A stretch of 64,000 nt of DNA, from the NCBI RefSeq assembly GCF_000715075.1, contig NC_134087.1:191115276-191179275 (forward strand). Direction: 5' to 3'. Made by a program: the position numbers and the translations under genes. This stretch comes from Nicotiana tabacum (taxonomy: Eukaryota; Streptophyta; Magnoliopsida; Solanales; Solanaceae). Below are positions 34,754 through 46,123 of this stretch, in pieces (the stretch's first letter is position 1; the number at the start of each line of letters is the position of its first letter). The notes below the pieces were generated by a model that saw only the letters and a list, made by a program, of their open reading frames with translations, did no database searches and was not told the DNA's origin.

Positions 34754-36559
34754 AATCCCAAAATAAGGTGGATACTACAGTTGCGGAATAGACATAGCCC
34801 GACATCGGGATGTCACCAGTCATGAGCATCTACTATCCGAATAAAGACAAGAAAAGTCTACATAGTCTATTACATAACTAAAATAGAGTAAATAAGATAG
34901 GGGAAGAAGCACTGGGCTGCAAACGTCGAGCAGCTACCTAGTGAATCTCTGAAATCTACTGGAAGCTCTCAACCCTCGTAAGCAGGACCTGAAGCGCCTG
35001 AATCTGCACAAGGGATTTAGGGAGTAAAGTGAGTACTTCAACTCAATGAGTAATAATAATAATGAAGACTGAGCGATAAGAAATCACGTAAAAGCACATC
35101 AACATACTATAAAAAGCAGTATAAAATTAGTAAAAGCAATGAAATAGTGAAAATATGTAAAAATACTTAGTTCAGAAGAAGCTTCTTAAAACACCTTTTT
35201 AACAGTTAAACAACTAAATGAGAAGCAGCTAGAACAAATAAAGACATAAAAATCTGCCCCTCAGGCACAATGTCAACACAATCCTCCCCTCGGGCAATAT
35301 CATGGAACAACATCAGCCCCTCGGGCTATATCTCATATCACAATGGGTACCCGCGCTCACTGGGGGTGTACAGACTCCGGGAGGGGCCCCTTACGTCCCA
35401 AGCGCAATATCAAGCCATCTCGTGGCATAATCACTAGGCTTTCAGCCTCATGTCAAGCCACCTCATGGCGTACAACTCAGGCCCTCGACCTCATAATCAT
35501 AAATCAAAAGTATCCTCACAACACAAGCCCTCGGCCTTACTCAGTTAGAATCTCATAAGCCACTCGGGCAACAGTAAAACATGATGCTCAGCCCAAATTA
35601 TCATTTAAAATATCATTTAATGTGTTAAAATAGAGTAAACATGGCTGAGTTATGAAAATAGTAGAATATAACATGACTGAGTACAAGTATAAAGTCAAAA
35701 CAGTGAGGAAATATCAGTAAAAAAATTCCCTAAGGGTCCAAATAGTTGGCACGAGGCCCAAATATGGCAATCAACCCAAAACATGATGATAGAAAACAGT
35801 TTTCAGTCAAATACGCGGTAAAACAGTCATTCGGGATGGACTAAGTCACAATACCCAACGATGCACGACCCCACGCTCGTCATCTAGCATGTGCGTCACC
35901 TCAATATAGCACAACGATGTGAAATCTGGGGTTTCATACCCTCAGGGCAACATTTAAAATTATTACTCACCTCTATCCGGTCCAAATCTCTAACCTGTAA
36001 TGCCTTTGCCACTCGAATCGGCTTCTAGATGCTCCAAATCTAACCAAAACAGTGTAAAACCATCAAAATATGCTAAGGGAACAAAGCTCACTCGAAAGAA
36101 ATCAAATTACAACACAGTCCTGAAATTGGCCAAACCCGACCCCCAGGCCTAGGTCTCGGATTCCAATAAAAATTACATCAATAGACTCCTTATCACTCCC
36201 CGAGTTCATTCATATCAAAAACATCAAAATCCAACCACAAATAAACCCTCAAATCACAAATTTTAGGTCTCCAATTACAAGCCCTAGTTCTTCAATATTA
36301 GGCTTAAATTCCATGATTAATTAGGTAGAATCCACATTATAATCAAGTATTAAGTTCATAAATCTTACCTCCAAGTGTTCCCCCTTTGATTCCCTCTTCA
36401 ATCCTCTTCAAAAAGCTCCAAAATCGCTCAAAAATAGTGGAAGTTAGCCCCAAAATTGCGGACAAATGGCTATTTAAACATTCTGCCCAGGCATTCAATC
36501 CTTTTTTGCGAATACGGTCAAAGCCTCACGATTGCGAAGCACAAACTGACATTGACCGC

Positions 36560-36745
36560 CTTTCCCTCTTCGCGAACGCGACCACCACCTCGCGAACGCA
36601 ATGGCTCCATAGCTCAACTTTGGCGAACGCGGCTCCCCTTCTCGCGAACGCGATGCTCAATGGCCCAGCCCTTTGCGAACGTCGGACCTCCCTCGCGAAC
36701 GCGAAGGCAAAACTCCACCCTCACCTGCTAACCCTTCGCGAACGC
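36560..36745. repeat. CGCGAACGCGA palindrome cluster in Tekay LTR
   Basis: At least six close copies of CGCGAACGCGA or TTCGCGAACGCGAAGG separated by 20-40 bp in otherwise AT-rich DNA. The sense Tekay LTR at 12190-12250 lacks this cluster. Confidence 0.75.
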
Positions 36746-37190
36746 GAAGGCCAAATATCTGCAACACTCAACAGTAGTTTTCTGCAATTTTTCACAACAT
36801 AAAATGGTCTGATTGACCACCCGAAACTCACCCGAGGCCCCCGAGACCTCAACCAAACATGCCAACATATCCCATAACATCATTCAAACTTATTCCAATC
36901 TTCGGAACGCTCAAAACAACATCAAAACACCAAATTTGCATCGGATTCAAGCCTAAGAATTCCAAAATCTTCTAAATTATGTTTTTGATCAAAAAGTCTA
37001 CCAAACCACGTCTGAATGACCTAAAATTTTGCACAGACACCCTAAATGACACAACGGAACTACTGCAACTCCCGGAATTCCATTTCGACCCCTATATCAA
37101 AATCTCACCTATCAACCGGAAAACACCAAAATTCCAATTTTGCCAATTCAAGCCTAAATCTACCCCGAACCTCCAAAACACATTCCGCAT

Positions 37191-38099
37191 CTCCCACTCG
37201 GTCTCCCAGGTAGCCTCCTCCATGGGACGACCTCTCCACTACACTTTCACTGAAGCTATATCCTTTGATCTCAACTTTCAAACCTGACGCTCCAAAATAG
37301 CTGCTAGCTCCACATCATAAGTCAAGTCACTATCTAACTGAACCGTGCTGAAATCCAAAACATGAGACGGATCCCCAATATACTTCCGGAGCATAGAAAC
37401 ATGAAATACTGGATGCACACTCGACAAGCTGGGTGGCAAAGCAAGCTCATAAGCCACCTCCCCAATCCTCTGAAGCACCTCAAAAGGTCCAATGAACCGA
37501 GGACTCAATTTACCCTTCTTCTCAAACCTCATAACACCCTTCATGGGCAAAACCTTCAATAGAACCTTCTCACCAACCATGTAGGACACATTCCGAACCT
37601 TCCTGTCAGCATAACTCTTTTGTCTCGACTGCACCGTACGAAGCCTCTCCTAAATTACCTTCACCTTTTCTAAAGCATTCTGCACCAAGTCTGTCCCCAA
37701 TAGCCTAGACTCACCCGGCTTAAACCAACCAACTGGATATCTACATCGCCTCCCATACAAAGCCTCATATGGAGCCATCTGAATACTTGACCGGTAGCTG
37801 TTGTTATAAGCAAACTCTGCAAGCGGTAGAAATTTATCCCATGACCCTCCGAAATAAATAACACAAACATGCAACATGTCCTCCAATATCTGAATAGTGC
37901 GCTCGGACTGCCCGTCCGTTTGAGGGTGAAAAGTTGTGCTCAACTCAATCTGAGTACGCAACTCTAGCTCCACAGACCTCCAAAACTGCGAAGTAAACTA
38001 AGTGCCCCTATCTGGAAGGATGGAAACTGGGAAACCGTGCAAATGAACAATCTCCCAAATATAGATCTCTGCCAACCGCTCTGAAGAATAAGTAGTACT
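37191..38099 (-). pseudogene. pol: Tekay/Del-like integrase and C-terminal remnant
   Basis: Reading right to left from 38099: TTYSSERLAEIYIWEIVHLHG, then DRGT followed by TAG where the family has glutamine, then the core with HPQTDGQSERTIQ (catalytic Glu) and APYEALYGRRC (37650-37973). Next is the C-terminal part with the GPF motif (SPRFIGPFEVLQRIGEVAYEL, trimmed here) and HPVFHVSMLRKY (37278-37634), then a chromodomain-like stretch that ends abruptly near 37190 in the LTR. Stops at about 37277 and 37635-37650 and the missing 5' half make it inactive. The first catalytic Asp lies beyond the 38099 breakpoint. Confidence 0.85.
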
Positions 38100-38134
38100 G
38101 GGATTCATTGTCAGTCATTGAGGGATCGAGATGG

Positions 38135-38142
38135 ATCCGTCT
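38135..38142. repeat. Left 8-bp TSD ATCCGTCT
   Basis: ATCCGTCT directly precedes the TAGGGGTGGGCAT terminus, and the same eight bases follow the other end at 38843-38850. Confidence 0.9.
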
Positions 38143-38842
38143 TAGGGGTGGGCATCGGTCAATTCGGTTCGGTTGTGAATATTATCGATTTTGCATATCG
38201 GTTATCGATTTACAAATATGATAAACCGATAAGATATTGTTTATCGATTATTGGTTAATCGGTTATTGATCATTATCGATTCGGTTATCGGTTTACCCGA
38301 TAAGATAACTTAATCTAGAGTTAAGGAAAAAAAAGATAATTCACAGGGATAAAGCAAAAAAGAGAAGAATTCACATATATTATACTACCCATTTCTGCGT
38401 TCTGGCCACAACTAATATTTGAATCATGCTTCATTTTGACAAATTCAAAACCTGTGAAATCTCAAAAATTAATACTATATATCCACAAGCATTTCATCTC
38501 CAATTCGCTGGAAATAGAAGTTAACAGGAAAATAAATAATAATTTTTTGGTTTCCTACCAAACCATAATCAAGAGATCAATGTCTTTCCTCAGAGTCTAA
38601 TTGTTGCAAGAGTAACAAGAGTATTAGTAATTCAATAGTTGTCCAAACACAACTGAAATAGTACTAATTCTTATTGGGCTATCGGTTTACCCGTTAAGAA
38701 ATTTGGCAAACCGAGGCCCGAACCGATAACCCAATAGTGAAAAAATATTAAATTGTTACCGAACTGTTAACCCAATATCGATACTCTAATAAACTTTTTT
38801 CGGTTCAGGCTATCGGTTATACCCGATATATGCCCAGCCCTA
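38143..38842. mobile_element. hAT-like non-autonomous DNA transposon, 700 bp
   Basis: Termini TAGGGGTGGGCAT and (inverted) TAGGGCTGGGCAT match at 12 of 13 positions. An exact 8-bp TSD flanks it, the length used by hAT transposases. Subterminal regions are full of CGGTTATCGGTTT-like and ACCGATAA-like motifs in both orientations, as in transposase-binding arrays. There is no ORF, so it needs a transposase from elsewhere. It interrupts the Tat RT frame exactly: removing the element and one TSD copy restores continuous Tat coding sequence. Confidence 0.9.
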
Positions 38843-38850
38843 ATCCGTCT
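38843..38850. repeat. Right 8-bp TSD ATCCGTCT
   Basis: Second copy of the hAT target duplication, which codes for part of the DPSK motif of Tat RT. Confidence 0.9.
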
Positions 38851-39500
38851 AAAGTCAAGGCTATTCAGGAATTACCACCACCAAGGAGCAAAAAGGACGT
38901 GATGAGCTTCCTAGGGCGTCTCAACTATATCAGCCGCTTCATAGCACAATCCATAGTCATATGTGAATTCATCTTCAAATTGTTGAGGAAAGATGCCGAA
39001 ACAAGATGGACTGAGGATTGTCAGAAAGCCTTCGACAAAATCAAGGAGTACATGTCCACACCACCAGTTTTGGTCCCGCCAGAGTCGAGGCGGCCTTTGC
39101 TACTCTATTTATCTATATTGGATGGAGCCTTCGGATGTGTTCTGGGACAAAATGACGAGACATGGAGAAAGGAGCAAGCCATATACTACTTGAGTAAGAA
39201 ATTCACAGCTTACGAAGCATGGTACTCTCTACTATAGCGCACTTGATGTGCTTTGACCTAGATGGCCGAAGTTGAGGCATTACTTCTGTGCCTATAATAC
39301 ATACCTCATATCCAGGATGGATACTTTGAAGTACATATTTCAGAAACCCATGCCAACTGGGAAGTTAGCCAAATGGCAGATACTATTAAGTGAGTTTGAT
39401 ATCGTCTACGTAACTCAAAAGGCGATCAAAGGACAAGCATTGGTAGACCATCTTGCTGAAAATCCGGTAGGAGGAGAATACGAACCCCTAAAAATGTATT
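38851..39500 (+). pseudogene. pol: Tat RT C-terminus and first RNase H (third element)
   Basis: Coding resumes after the hAT element with PSKVKAIQELPPP, SFLGRLNYISRFIAQS and KAFDKIKEYM (RT thumb/connection). The classical RNase H follows: PLLLYLSILDGAFGCVLGQ (first Asp) and AIYYLSKKFTAYEA (Glu side). TAG at 39235 and further stops to about 39265 break it. A shifted frame resumes at LRHYF (39272) through TYLISRMDTLKYIFQKPMP and WQILLSEFDI. The small part left of the hAT element (38101-38142) carries a TGA. Confidence 0.85.
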
Positions 39501-39889
39501 TTCCTGATGAAGAAGTGTCGTTCATAGGAGAGGACATTACCGAAGCATACGACGGTTGGAGGATGTTCTTTGATGGAGCAGCAAATTTAAAAGAAGTGGG
39601 CATTGGAGCAGTTTTGGTATCAAAAGTGGGTCAACATTATCCGGTATCTGCTAAACTCAGATTTTCCTGCACCAACAACATGGCAAAATATGAAGCTTGC
39701 ATACTAGGACTCAACATGGCAATCGACATGAATATTCAAGAGTTGCTGGTAATTGGTGATTCAGATTTGCTTGTGCACCAGGTACAAGGAGAATGGGCCA
39801 CCAAGAATTCCAAGATATTGCCATGTACCGGAATTGAGAAAGAGGTTCACGAAGATAGAATTCCGGCATGTGCCCAGAATTCAGAATGA
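39501..39889 (+). pseudogene. pol: Second (archaeal-type) RNase H domain (third element)
   Basis: A second RNase H follows the first: MFFDGAANLKEVGIGAVLVS with Asp at 39572-39574, MAKYEACILGL with Glu at 39692-39694, and IGDSDLLVHQVQGEW with Asp at 39758-39760. The DGA..YEA..GDS spacing fits the archaeal-type RNase H known from Tat/Ogre elements. The first three catalytic acids are present. A frame change near 39825 breaks the link to the FAD-ALATL tail (about 39890-39915), so the polyprotein is interrupted. It would degrade the RNA strand of RNA-DNA hybrids. Confidence 0.8.
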
Positions 39890-41271
39890 GTTTGCCGATG
39901 CATTGGCCACTTTGTCATCCATGATACAACATCCAGATAAGAACTTCATTTATCCTATCCTAGTGAGAATTCATAATAAGCCGGCATATTATGCCCATGT
40001 TAGAAGAAACAGATGGAAACCCTTAGTTCCATGACATCAAGGTGTATTTGATGAAAGGAAAATATCCGGAGCATCCAAACCACACTCATAAATGCACAGT
40101 TTGGAGATTGTCCAATCATTTCTTCCAAAACGGAGGAAATTTGTATAGAAGAACTCCTGATTTGGGATTGTTAAGATGTGTCGACGCAAAAGAAGCTTCT
40201 AAACTACTTGAGGATATACATGCTGGGACCTGCGGCCCACACATGAATGGTTTTGTCTTAGCCAAGAAGATACTTAGGGCCGGTTACTTTTGGATGACCA
40301 TAGAGACAGATTGTGTCCAGTGTGTCCACAAATGCTACAAATGCCAAGTGCATGCTGATATGATAAAAGTACCACCAAATGAGCTCAATGCAACGAGCTC
40401 ACCTTGGCCATTCATCACTTGGGGAATGGATGTCGTTGGTCCTATCGAGCCCACGGCTTCAAACGGGCACATGTTTATTCTGGTAGACATTGATTACTTC
40501 ACAAAATGGGTAGAGGCGGCATCTTACAAAGTTGTCACCAAGAAAGTCGTCGCAGACTTTATCAAAGATCGTATCATTTGCCGATTCGGAGTTCCCGAGT
40601 CCATTGTTACTGATAATGCTGCCAATCTCAACAGTGATTTGATGAAGTCCATGTGTGAAACTTTCAAAATCAAACACAAGAATTCCACACCCTATAGACC
40701 CCAGATGAATGGAGCCGTAGAATCCGCCAACAAAAACATCAAGAAGATACTAAGGAAGATGGTAGAAAACCACAAACAATGGCACGAGAAGCTACCTTTC
40801 GCTTTGTTGGGATACCGCACTACAGTTCGCACATCGACTGGGGCAACTCCTTATATGGTGGTTTATGGTACCGAGGTTGTCATCCCAGCCGAGGTAGAGA
40901 TTACTTCTTTAAGGATTATACAAGAATCCGAACTCAGCGATGCAGAATGGATAAGAAGCCGTTATGAACAACTGGACCTTATCGATGGAAAAAGGATGAA
41001 CACAGTATATCATGGTCAGCTTTATTAGAATTGGATGTCCAGGTCTTTCAACAAAAAGGTCAGACCAAGACAATTTGCACCAGAACAGCTGGTGCAGAAA
41101 AAGATCTTCCCACATCAAGATGAAGCCAAAGGGAAATTCTCTCCCAACTGGCAAGGTCCTTACATGGTTCACAGGGTGCTAACAGGAGGAGTGCTCATAC
41201 TTTCAGAAATGGACGGAGAAGTTTGGCCAAAACCAATCAATTCAGACGCAGTCAAAAGATACTATGCTTAG
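39890..41271 (+). pseudogene. pol: Tat integrase (third element), nearly complete
   Basis: The linker (39753-40034) ends in TGA. The integrase frame 40042-41028 then has the zinc region (HAGTCGPH near 40217; CVHKCYKC near 40330) and a full D-D-E core: WGMDVVGP (about 40423), VTDNAANLNS (about 40607) and MNGAVESANKN (about 40705). STGATPYMVVYGTE and SLRIIQ follow. TAG at 41026 splits off the tail, which continues in frame to GPYMVHRVLTGG and KRYYA with TAA at 41269-41271. It would integrate element DNA. It is the best-preserved Tat integrase in the window, with catalytic residues present but a stop inside. Confidence 0.9.
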
Positions 41272-41589
41272 ACTATTTACATTTCCTCATCTGATGTAAT
41301 TAAACTATGCTTGACCTGATTTCCGTTTAAGAGAGGATACGTAGGCAGCCCTGTGGGTTCAGTCATACCATAATAAAATTTCCATTTCCCCCCAAGATCA
41401 GAAATTGGGGCAGAATTTTAAGGAGGTCCCTCAAAATTCCGGAGCAAGTCCAGCCAATGCCAACATATGCTGGACGACCAAAAATCGGTTGAGAAACTGG
41501 GGCAGAATTTTGAGAAGGACTCGCAAAATTCTGAAGAAGGTTCAACAAAGCTCGCAAGCGGCCGAAGGATCATCTACCAAACTGGGGCA

Positions 41590-41616
41590 GAATTTTGAGG
41601 AGGACCCTCAAAATTC
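41590..41616 (+). other. Post-pol hairpin, third Tat element
   Basis: GAATTTTGAGG (41590-41600), loop AGGAC, CCTCAAAATTC (41606-41616), the same stem and loop as 15101-15127. Two imperfect copies lie upstream (41413-41440, 41503-41531). Confidence 0.8.
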
Positions 41617-42039
41617 TAACATGGGAAAGTTGCAATGTCTCTGAAATGTGTTACAGTCACTAGTTCATCTAAAAACTACTTGATACCTCAATATGTTTCT
41701 AAAATAACTCTATTTTTATCAATAATTGCATATTTTCGAAAACTCTATTTTTGTAACATTCAGGTGTTACCCAGGGGAAACTCATATAAGGCCTCCAGAA
41801 TGGAACAAAGCAAGACTAGCGAACAAAGGCGCGAAGCAACCTCCCCCTCACAAAACTTACAATTTTTCTTTGAATGCAGGCACTTCTGACGTAGCAATAG
41901 CATTCACAAACATGTATACACAAAGAAAAATCAGTATCAAACAGGCCATCAGACACCGAATATATCTCCAGCTAAGAAATATACTACTCTTATTTGTTAC
42001 TCGCTCTTTTCATGGGACTAAGCCATGTCCCGCATACTT

Positions 42040-42530
42040 GCACGAGGCTAATCCTTGCCTCCATATTTGCATGAGGCTAATCCCTACCTCCATATTTGCA
42101 TGAGGCTATTCCTTGCCTCCATATCTGCATGAGGCTAATCCTTGACTACATACCTGCATGAGGCTAATCCTTGCCTACATACCTGCATGAGGCTAATCCT
42201 TGCCTACATACCTGCATGAGGCTAATCCTTGCCTACATACCTGCATGAGGCTAATCCTTGCCTCCATACCTGCATGAGGCTAATTCGTGCCTCCATACCT
42301 GCATGAGGCTAATCCTTACCTCCATACCTGCATGAGGCTAATCCTTGCCTGCATTCTGCATGAGGCTAATCCCTGCCTCCATATCTGCATGAGGCTAATC
42401 CCTGCCTCCATATCTACATGAGGATAACCCCTACCTCCACATCTGCATGAGGCTAATCCCTGCCTCCATATCTGCATGAGGTTAATCTCTGCCTCCATAT
42501 TTGCATAAGGCTAATTCCAGCCTCCACATT
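42040..42530 (+). repeat. 29-bp tandem array, about 17 copies
   Basis: Unit about 29 bp containing GCATGAGGCTAATCC and TGCCTCCATA, with about 17 imperfect copies; five neighbouring units near 42140-42280 are almost identical. It occupies the place of the 61-bp and 35-bp arrays in the other two Tat bodies, but with a different unit. Confidence 0.9.
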
Positions 42531-43305
42531 TGCATGGGACTAATTATTGTCCCTCTTTGCATATATTGCTCTATTCCAGTACTATCCATTTGCTTTTCGA
42601 TTGGGCTAAGCTTTGCCCTTCATTTCACAAGGCTAAGTCTTGTCTTGTTAACATCATATTATTGCATCTCATGGGCTGAAATATTTTCGACCTATCCAAA
42701 GGCGTCATAGTTTAAAAGGCATCATCCTCATAGCCGGAAACACCAATCCATGGCCTGAGAATCTCTCAAATTTGCATATCATTATTCAAATACGTCATGG
42801 TTTGGAGACACCATCTTCATGTCCCGAGAACATCATTTCATGGCCTACGAATCCCTCACCGAACAATTCATGGCCCAAGATATCATGGTCTGAGGACGTC
42901 ATCCTTAAACCGTCCAAAGACAACTTTCATGGTCCAAAGGGAATCTGCATCATATTTAAATTTTCGCACAAATACATGTTCGTAGCATCTCTTTATCTGC
43001 AGGTGACCAGCAAGAAACCGCTATCCTAGCAGGAGCGACCTCGCTCCAGTTCCTTCAGCTATCTCAAACCTGGACCATTCGCCATAACCACTCTTGCATC
43101 CATTCCAAAATCTCGTGTCCGTTTTTGTAATGACTTCATCGGTATATTCTGCCAATGAATCCAGAACTACACATGGCATGATTCCTGTAAAACCAGGGAT
43201 ATGTAGGCAGCTCAAAGACCAGAGCTCGGCCTCTATCTTTCAAAACATCCCATCCGATCAAAATTGGCCATCATTTCTTTACCCGGAAACACTTTCATCC
43301 TTTCC

Positions 43306-43322
43306 GGGTAAAGAAGGACAGC
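43306..43322 (+). promoter_or_regulatory. Polypurine tract before LTR4
   Basis: GGGTAAAGAAGGACAGC before TGTTGATACCC. Confidence 0.75.
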
Positions 43323-45131
43323 TGTTGATACCCAATTTTTCCCCAAAATATTTTCAAAACTATGCTTTGGCATCAATTAGTATTTTTCATACTATTTCTG
43401 TATTTTTAAAATATTTTATTAATTTATCCCAGCATTTTATTTATAAAACAATCATTGGTTGCATCATAAATATTTTTATATAATAACTATGTGGCTTAAT
43501 CTTATCAGTTGCACTTGTACTAAGTCTCAATAATTGCACAAATAGCCACATTTGTATTTTTAGGTTGCAATTGTAATTGCTTTGCAATTATAGCCTATGC
43601 ATGCATTATTACATTATGTTGCTAGAAAATAGCCTTTTATATTTTTAAAATATTAAGTAATTATTTTAAAATATTTTCAGGCATGAAAATCATTTTTTAC
43701 AGCCTATTAGTTATTTTAAAAATTGTTTTATCAATTAAATAGGGTATTTAACAAATGGCCCTCTTATTTCGGATTTAGCCTAATTACCTGACCCAATTTT
43801 AACCCCCAATTCAATTATACCAACCCAAATATACCAAGCACAAACCTATAGTGTCCAACTCGGCCCCAAATCCTTTCAATCTCGGTCGTTGATCACAAAG
43901 ATCAACATCCACAATTACCCCTTTCCTTTTTAGTTCCAAACAACCCCCCAAAACCTGGCATTCTCACCAAACAGCCGCCCTGAAACACTCTCTTCTCCGT
44001 TCTCTCTAAGACCTAAACCTAACCCTAGCTGCCACCACCTAAAATCCCTTAAATCCATGTCCAATCTATGGCGTCCTATGGCTGTACGAGGCCTCTACTT
44101 GTCTCTTATCTCCCTTGGTTGCTCGATTGTGTTGTTTCGTGGAAGGACTTCGAAGATATCTTGTCCATATCTTGTTTTAAGCTCTTCAAAAGTCCATCTA
44201 TGGTCCATGAATGCTTTCTATCAAGGTTTCACGGCTCAAATCCTTGATTCAAAAGGCCAGATTCTCTTTACTCGTTCTCCTTTATTCAAGAAACCTAAAG
44301 TTTAGACTTGAATCGGTTCAGATCTCTATAGATCTGGAGCAATTCTGAGTTCATCGCTGATCTTTTTTCTAAAAATTCCCTTATTTTCTTTACTGGTTAA
44401 TCGATTTCTAAACATTTTTGTTATATTAGGGTTTGTTTTCTTGTTATCTGTTGGTCGAACCTCTGGGTATCTAGAGCGTTTTCAAACATCTATGGCTATT
44501 CTTTTAGGTTCTTTTACTTCTTTATTACTAACTGATTTTTAAACAATACGATGCTTCAGGTTTTGATTTCTATGATTTCTATTTGTTCGAATCTCTGTGT
44601 GTTGACATGCCTTCATGTTCTTCTTCTTTAAGTATTTTCAAATTAGGGTTTCAAATTATTTTCCATCTAATTTCTCTGGGTTCCTAAGATTTTTACTCAA
44701 CCCATTTGTTTATGGAAATTAATACGTTCTTTCCAGAATTGTTGAGTGATTTGCTCTGTTAAAATTCGTGTGCATTATTCTTGGTTATTTCCATGTTTGT
44801 GACCTTAACTAGTCATTCTTACCTTATTTGACTGTTGTATATGTACTGATTCTTTGCATGATTCTTTCCTTAATTAAACACATGACTATTTTATTCTGAA
44901 GCTCTTTATTTTAGTTTGATTTGAACTCCTTTCCTTAATAAGGCCTCTAATTCTTACTTATTTACTCAATCTGATTGAACCTCTTGCCTTAATTAGTTCT
45001 TGTCATTACCGTTGGCTAATTTTCCTTAATTAAAGAAGAAGACCATGTTGAATCTTTGTGTGATTGATTTTGAAATCCCTTAATTGCTAATTATTGATTA
45101 CTTTACCTTATTTGCTCTACTCATGGACTAC

Positions 45132-45139
45132 TATATAAA
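45132..45139 (+). promoter_or_regulatory. TATA box of LTR4
   Basis: TATATAAA, followed about 35-60 bp later by a CTCTCACACTCTC-type initiator-like stretch. Position within the LTR parallels the boxes of LTR2 and LTR3. Confidence 0.5.
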
Positions 45140-46123
45140 CTTTTTATTTTAACTTCTTAAAGGACATTAGTTCATCAATACTCTCACACTCTCAAAAGCT
45201 CTCTATTCTCTTCTGTTACTTGCAATTCTCACTAATCCAGCTGGTTGTAAGCCAAAGCTGGCTAATTGCACCGTCTCTACTCTATACACTGTATTCTCTC
45301 CTTAACTGGTTTGTCCTGATTCGATTCAAATTCTGAAACTATGTGTTTCTTTGTTGGTTCAGTTCATTAGTTGTGACTTACAATCCTATTTATTGTTTTT
45401 ATTATCATGTTGCTCAATGTGTAACTAGCATGCCTAGATCACACTGCCTAACTATTGTCTCACTTAGCATGTTGGGGTTTGTTCTGTTAGAGGCTATGAC
45501 TAGTTTATTCACCCACAAGGATTTGTTTACTATTTAGCATGCCCAATCCTGTCTAGTGATGATTGCATGCATCTTGTTTAGCATGTCTCAACTTACTTGC
45601 TTGTCTACTATTTACCTAGAATGCCTAAATTGTGTGTGGGATCAGCATGTCTACACTTGTCAACACTTGCCTAGCATGTCCATTTAAGTTCTTGCTTGTT
45701 CTGCCTTACTCCTGCTAAGTTATCTAGTCTCCCCAGTGTAACTCTAGTTGTGTTGCTTGTGTGCCCTCAACATGTTTCTTCTGTGATCTTTGCCTCATGA
45801 CCTACCTTATAGCTGACTTATTAGTTTTGCAGAACCCCATAAGAATTCTATGTACCTTGTTGTTTATATGCTCCCCTATCACTAAGGTGTATTCTATGTG
45901 TCCCCTACCCCTCTCTCTTTGTATGGAGTCTGTTTGCCAAAGTGTTTTCTGAAACTGTTCTGGGACTTGTATTCTGATTTCAAGATGTTCTTTTTCACGC
46001 TTTTCTAACTACTATTTTACCCAAACTGGTACTGGTTTTTAAAAAGTCTTCTCACTCCTAAGACCTTTCTCTATATTGTTTACCAAAACTTTTTTTAAAA
46101 TTATGCACTCCCACTTACTCTTA

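Larger units (their letters stand above)
34749..37190 (-). mobile_element. Antisense Tekay-like LTR (main part)
   Basis: The inverse complement aligns in order with the sense Tekay LTR: the TGACACCCCGAT-like segment near 34800, the CCCGAGGGG-rich repeat region (35260-35560), and the CGGTTGATAGGTGAGATTTTGA segment near 37100. It holds a block of CGCGAACGCGA palindromes (36560-36740). The LTR start and PPT are missing: at about 37185 the sequence passes directly into the end of pol. No gene is in it. Confidence 0.75.
41272..43305 (+). other. Post-pol untranslated region, third Tat element
   Basis: Contains the conserved motif with GAGGATACGTAGGCAGCC (about 41300-41368), three hairpins (41413-41440, 41503-41531, 41590-41616), a 29-bp tandem array, and degenerate ATGGCC/CATCATTTCATGG repeats (about 42670-42940). 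A segment follows like 16700-16900 (CCAGGGATATGTAGGCAG, about 43190), then the PPT. No ORF is supported. Confidence 0.75.

Noticed and set aside
36386..36802. 138-codon ORF across the Tekay LTR
   Set aside because: Created by the CGCGAACGCGA repeats on the strand opposite to the element; no domain.
41726..42103. 125-codon ORF after the Tat pol
   Set aside because: Runs into the tandem array and has no counterpart in the other two Tat bodies.
42040..42530. 29-bp repeat array resembling a CRISPR
   Set aside because: Units are directly adjacent with no unique spacers, in a plant retrotransposon. It is an ordinary tandem repeat.
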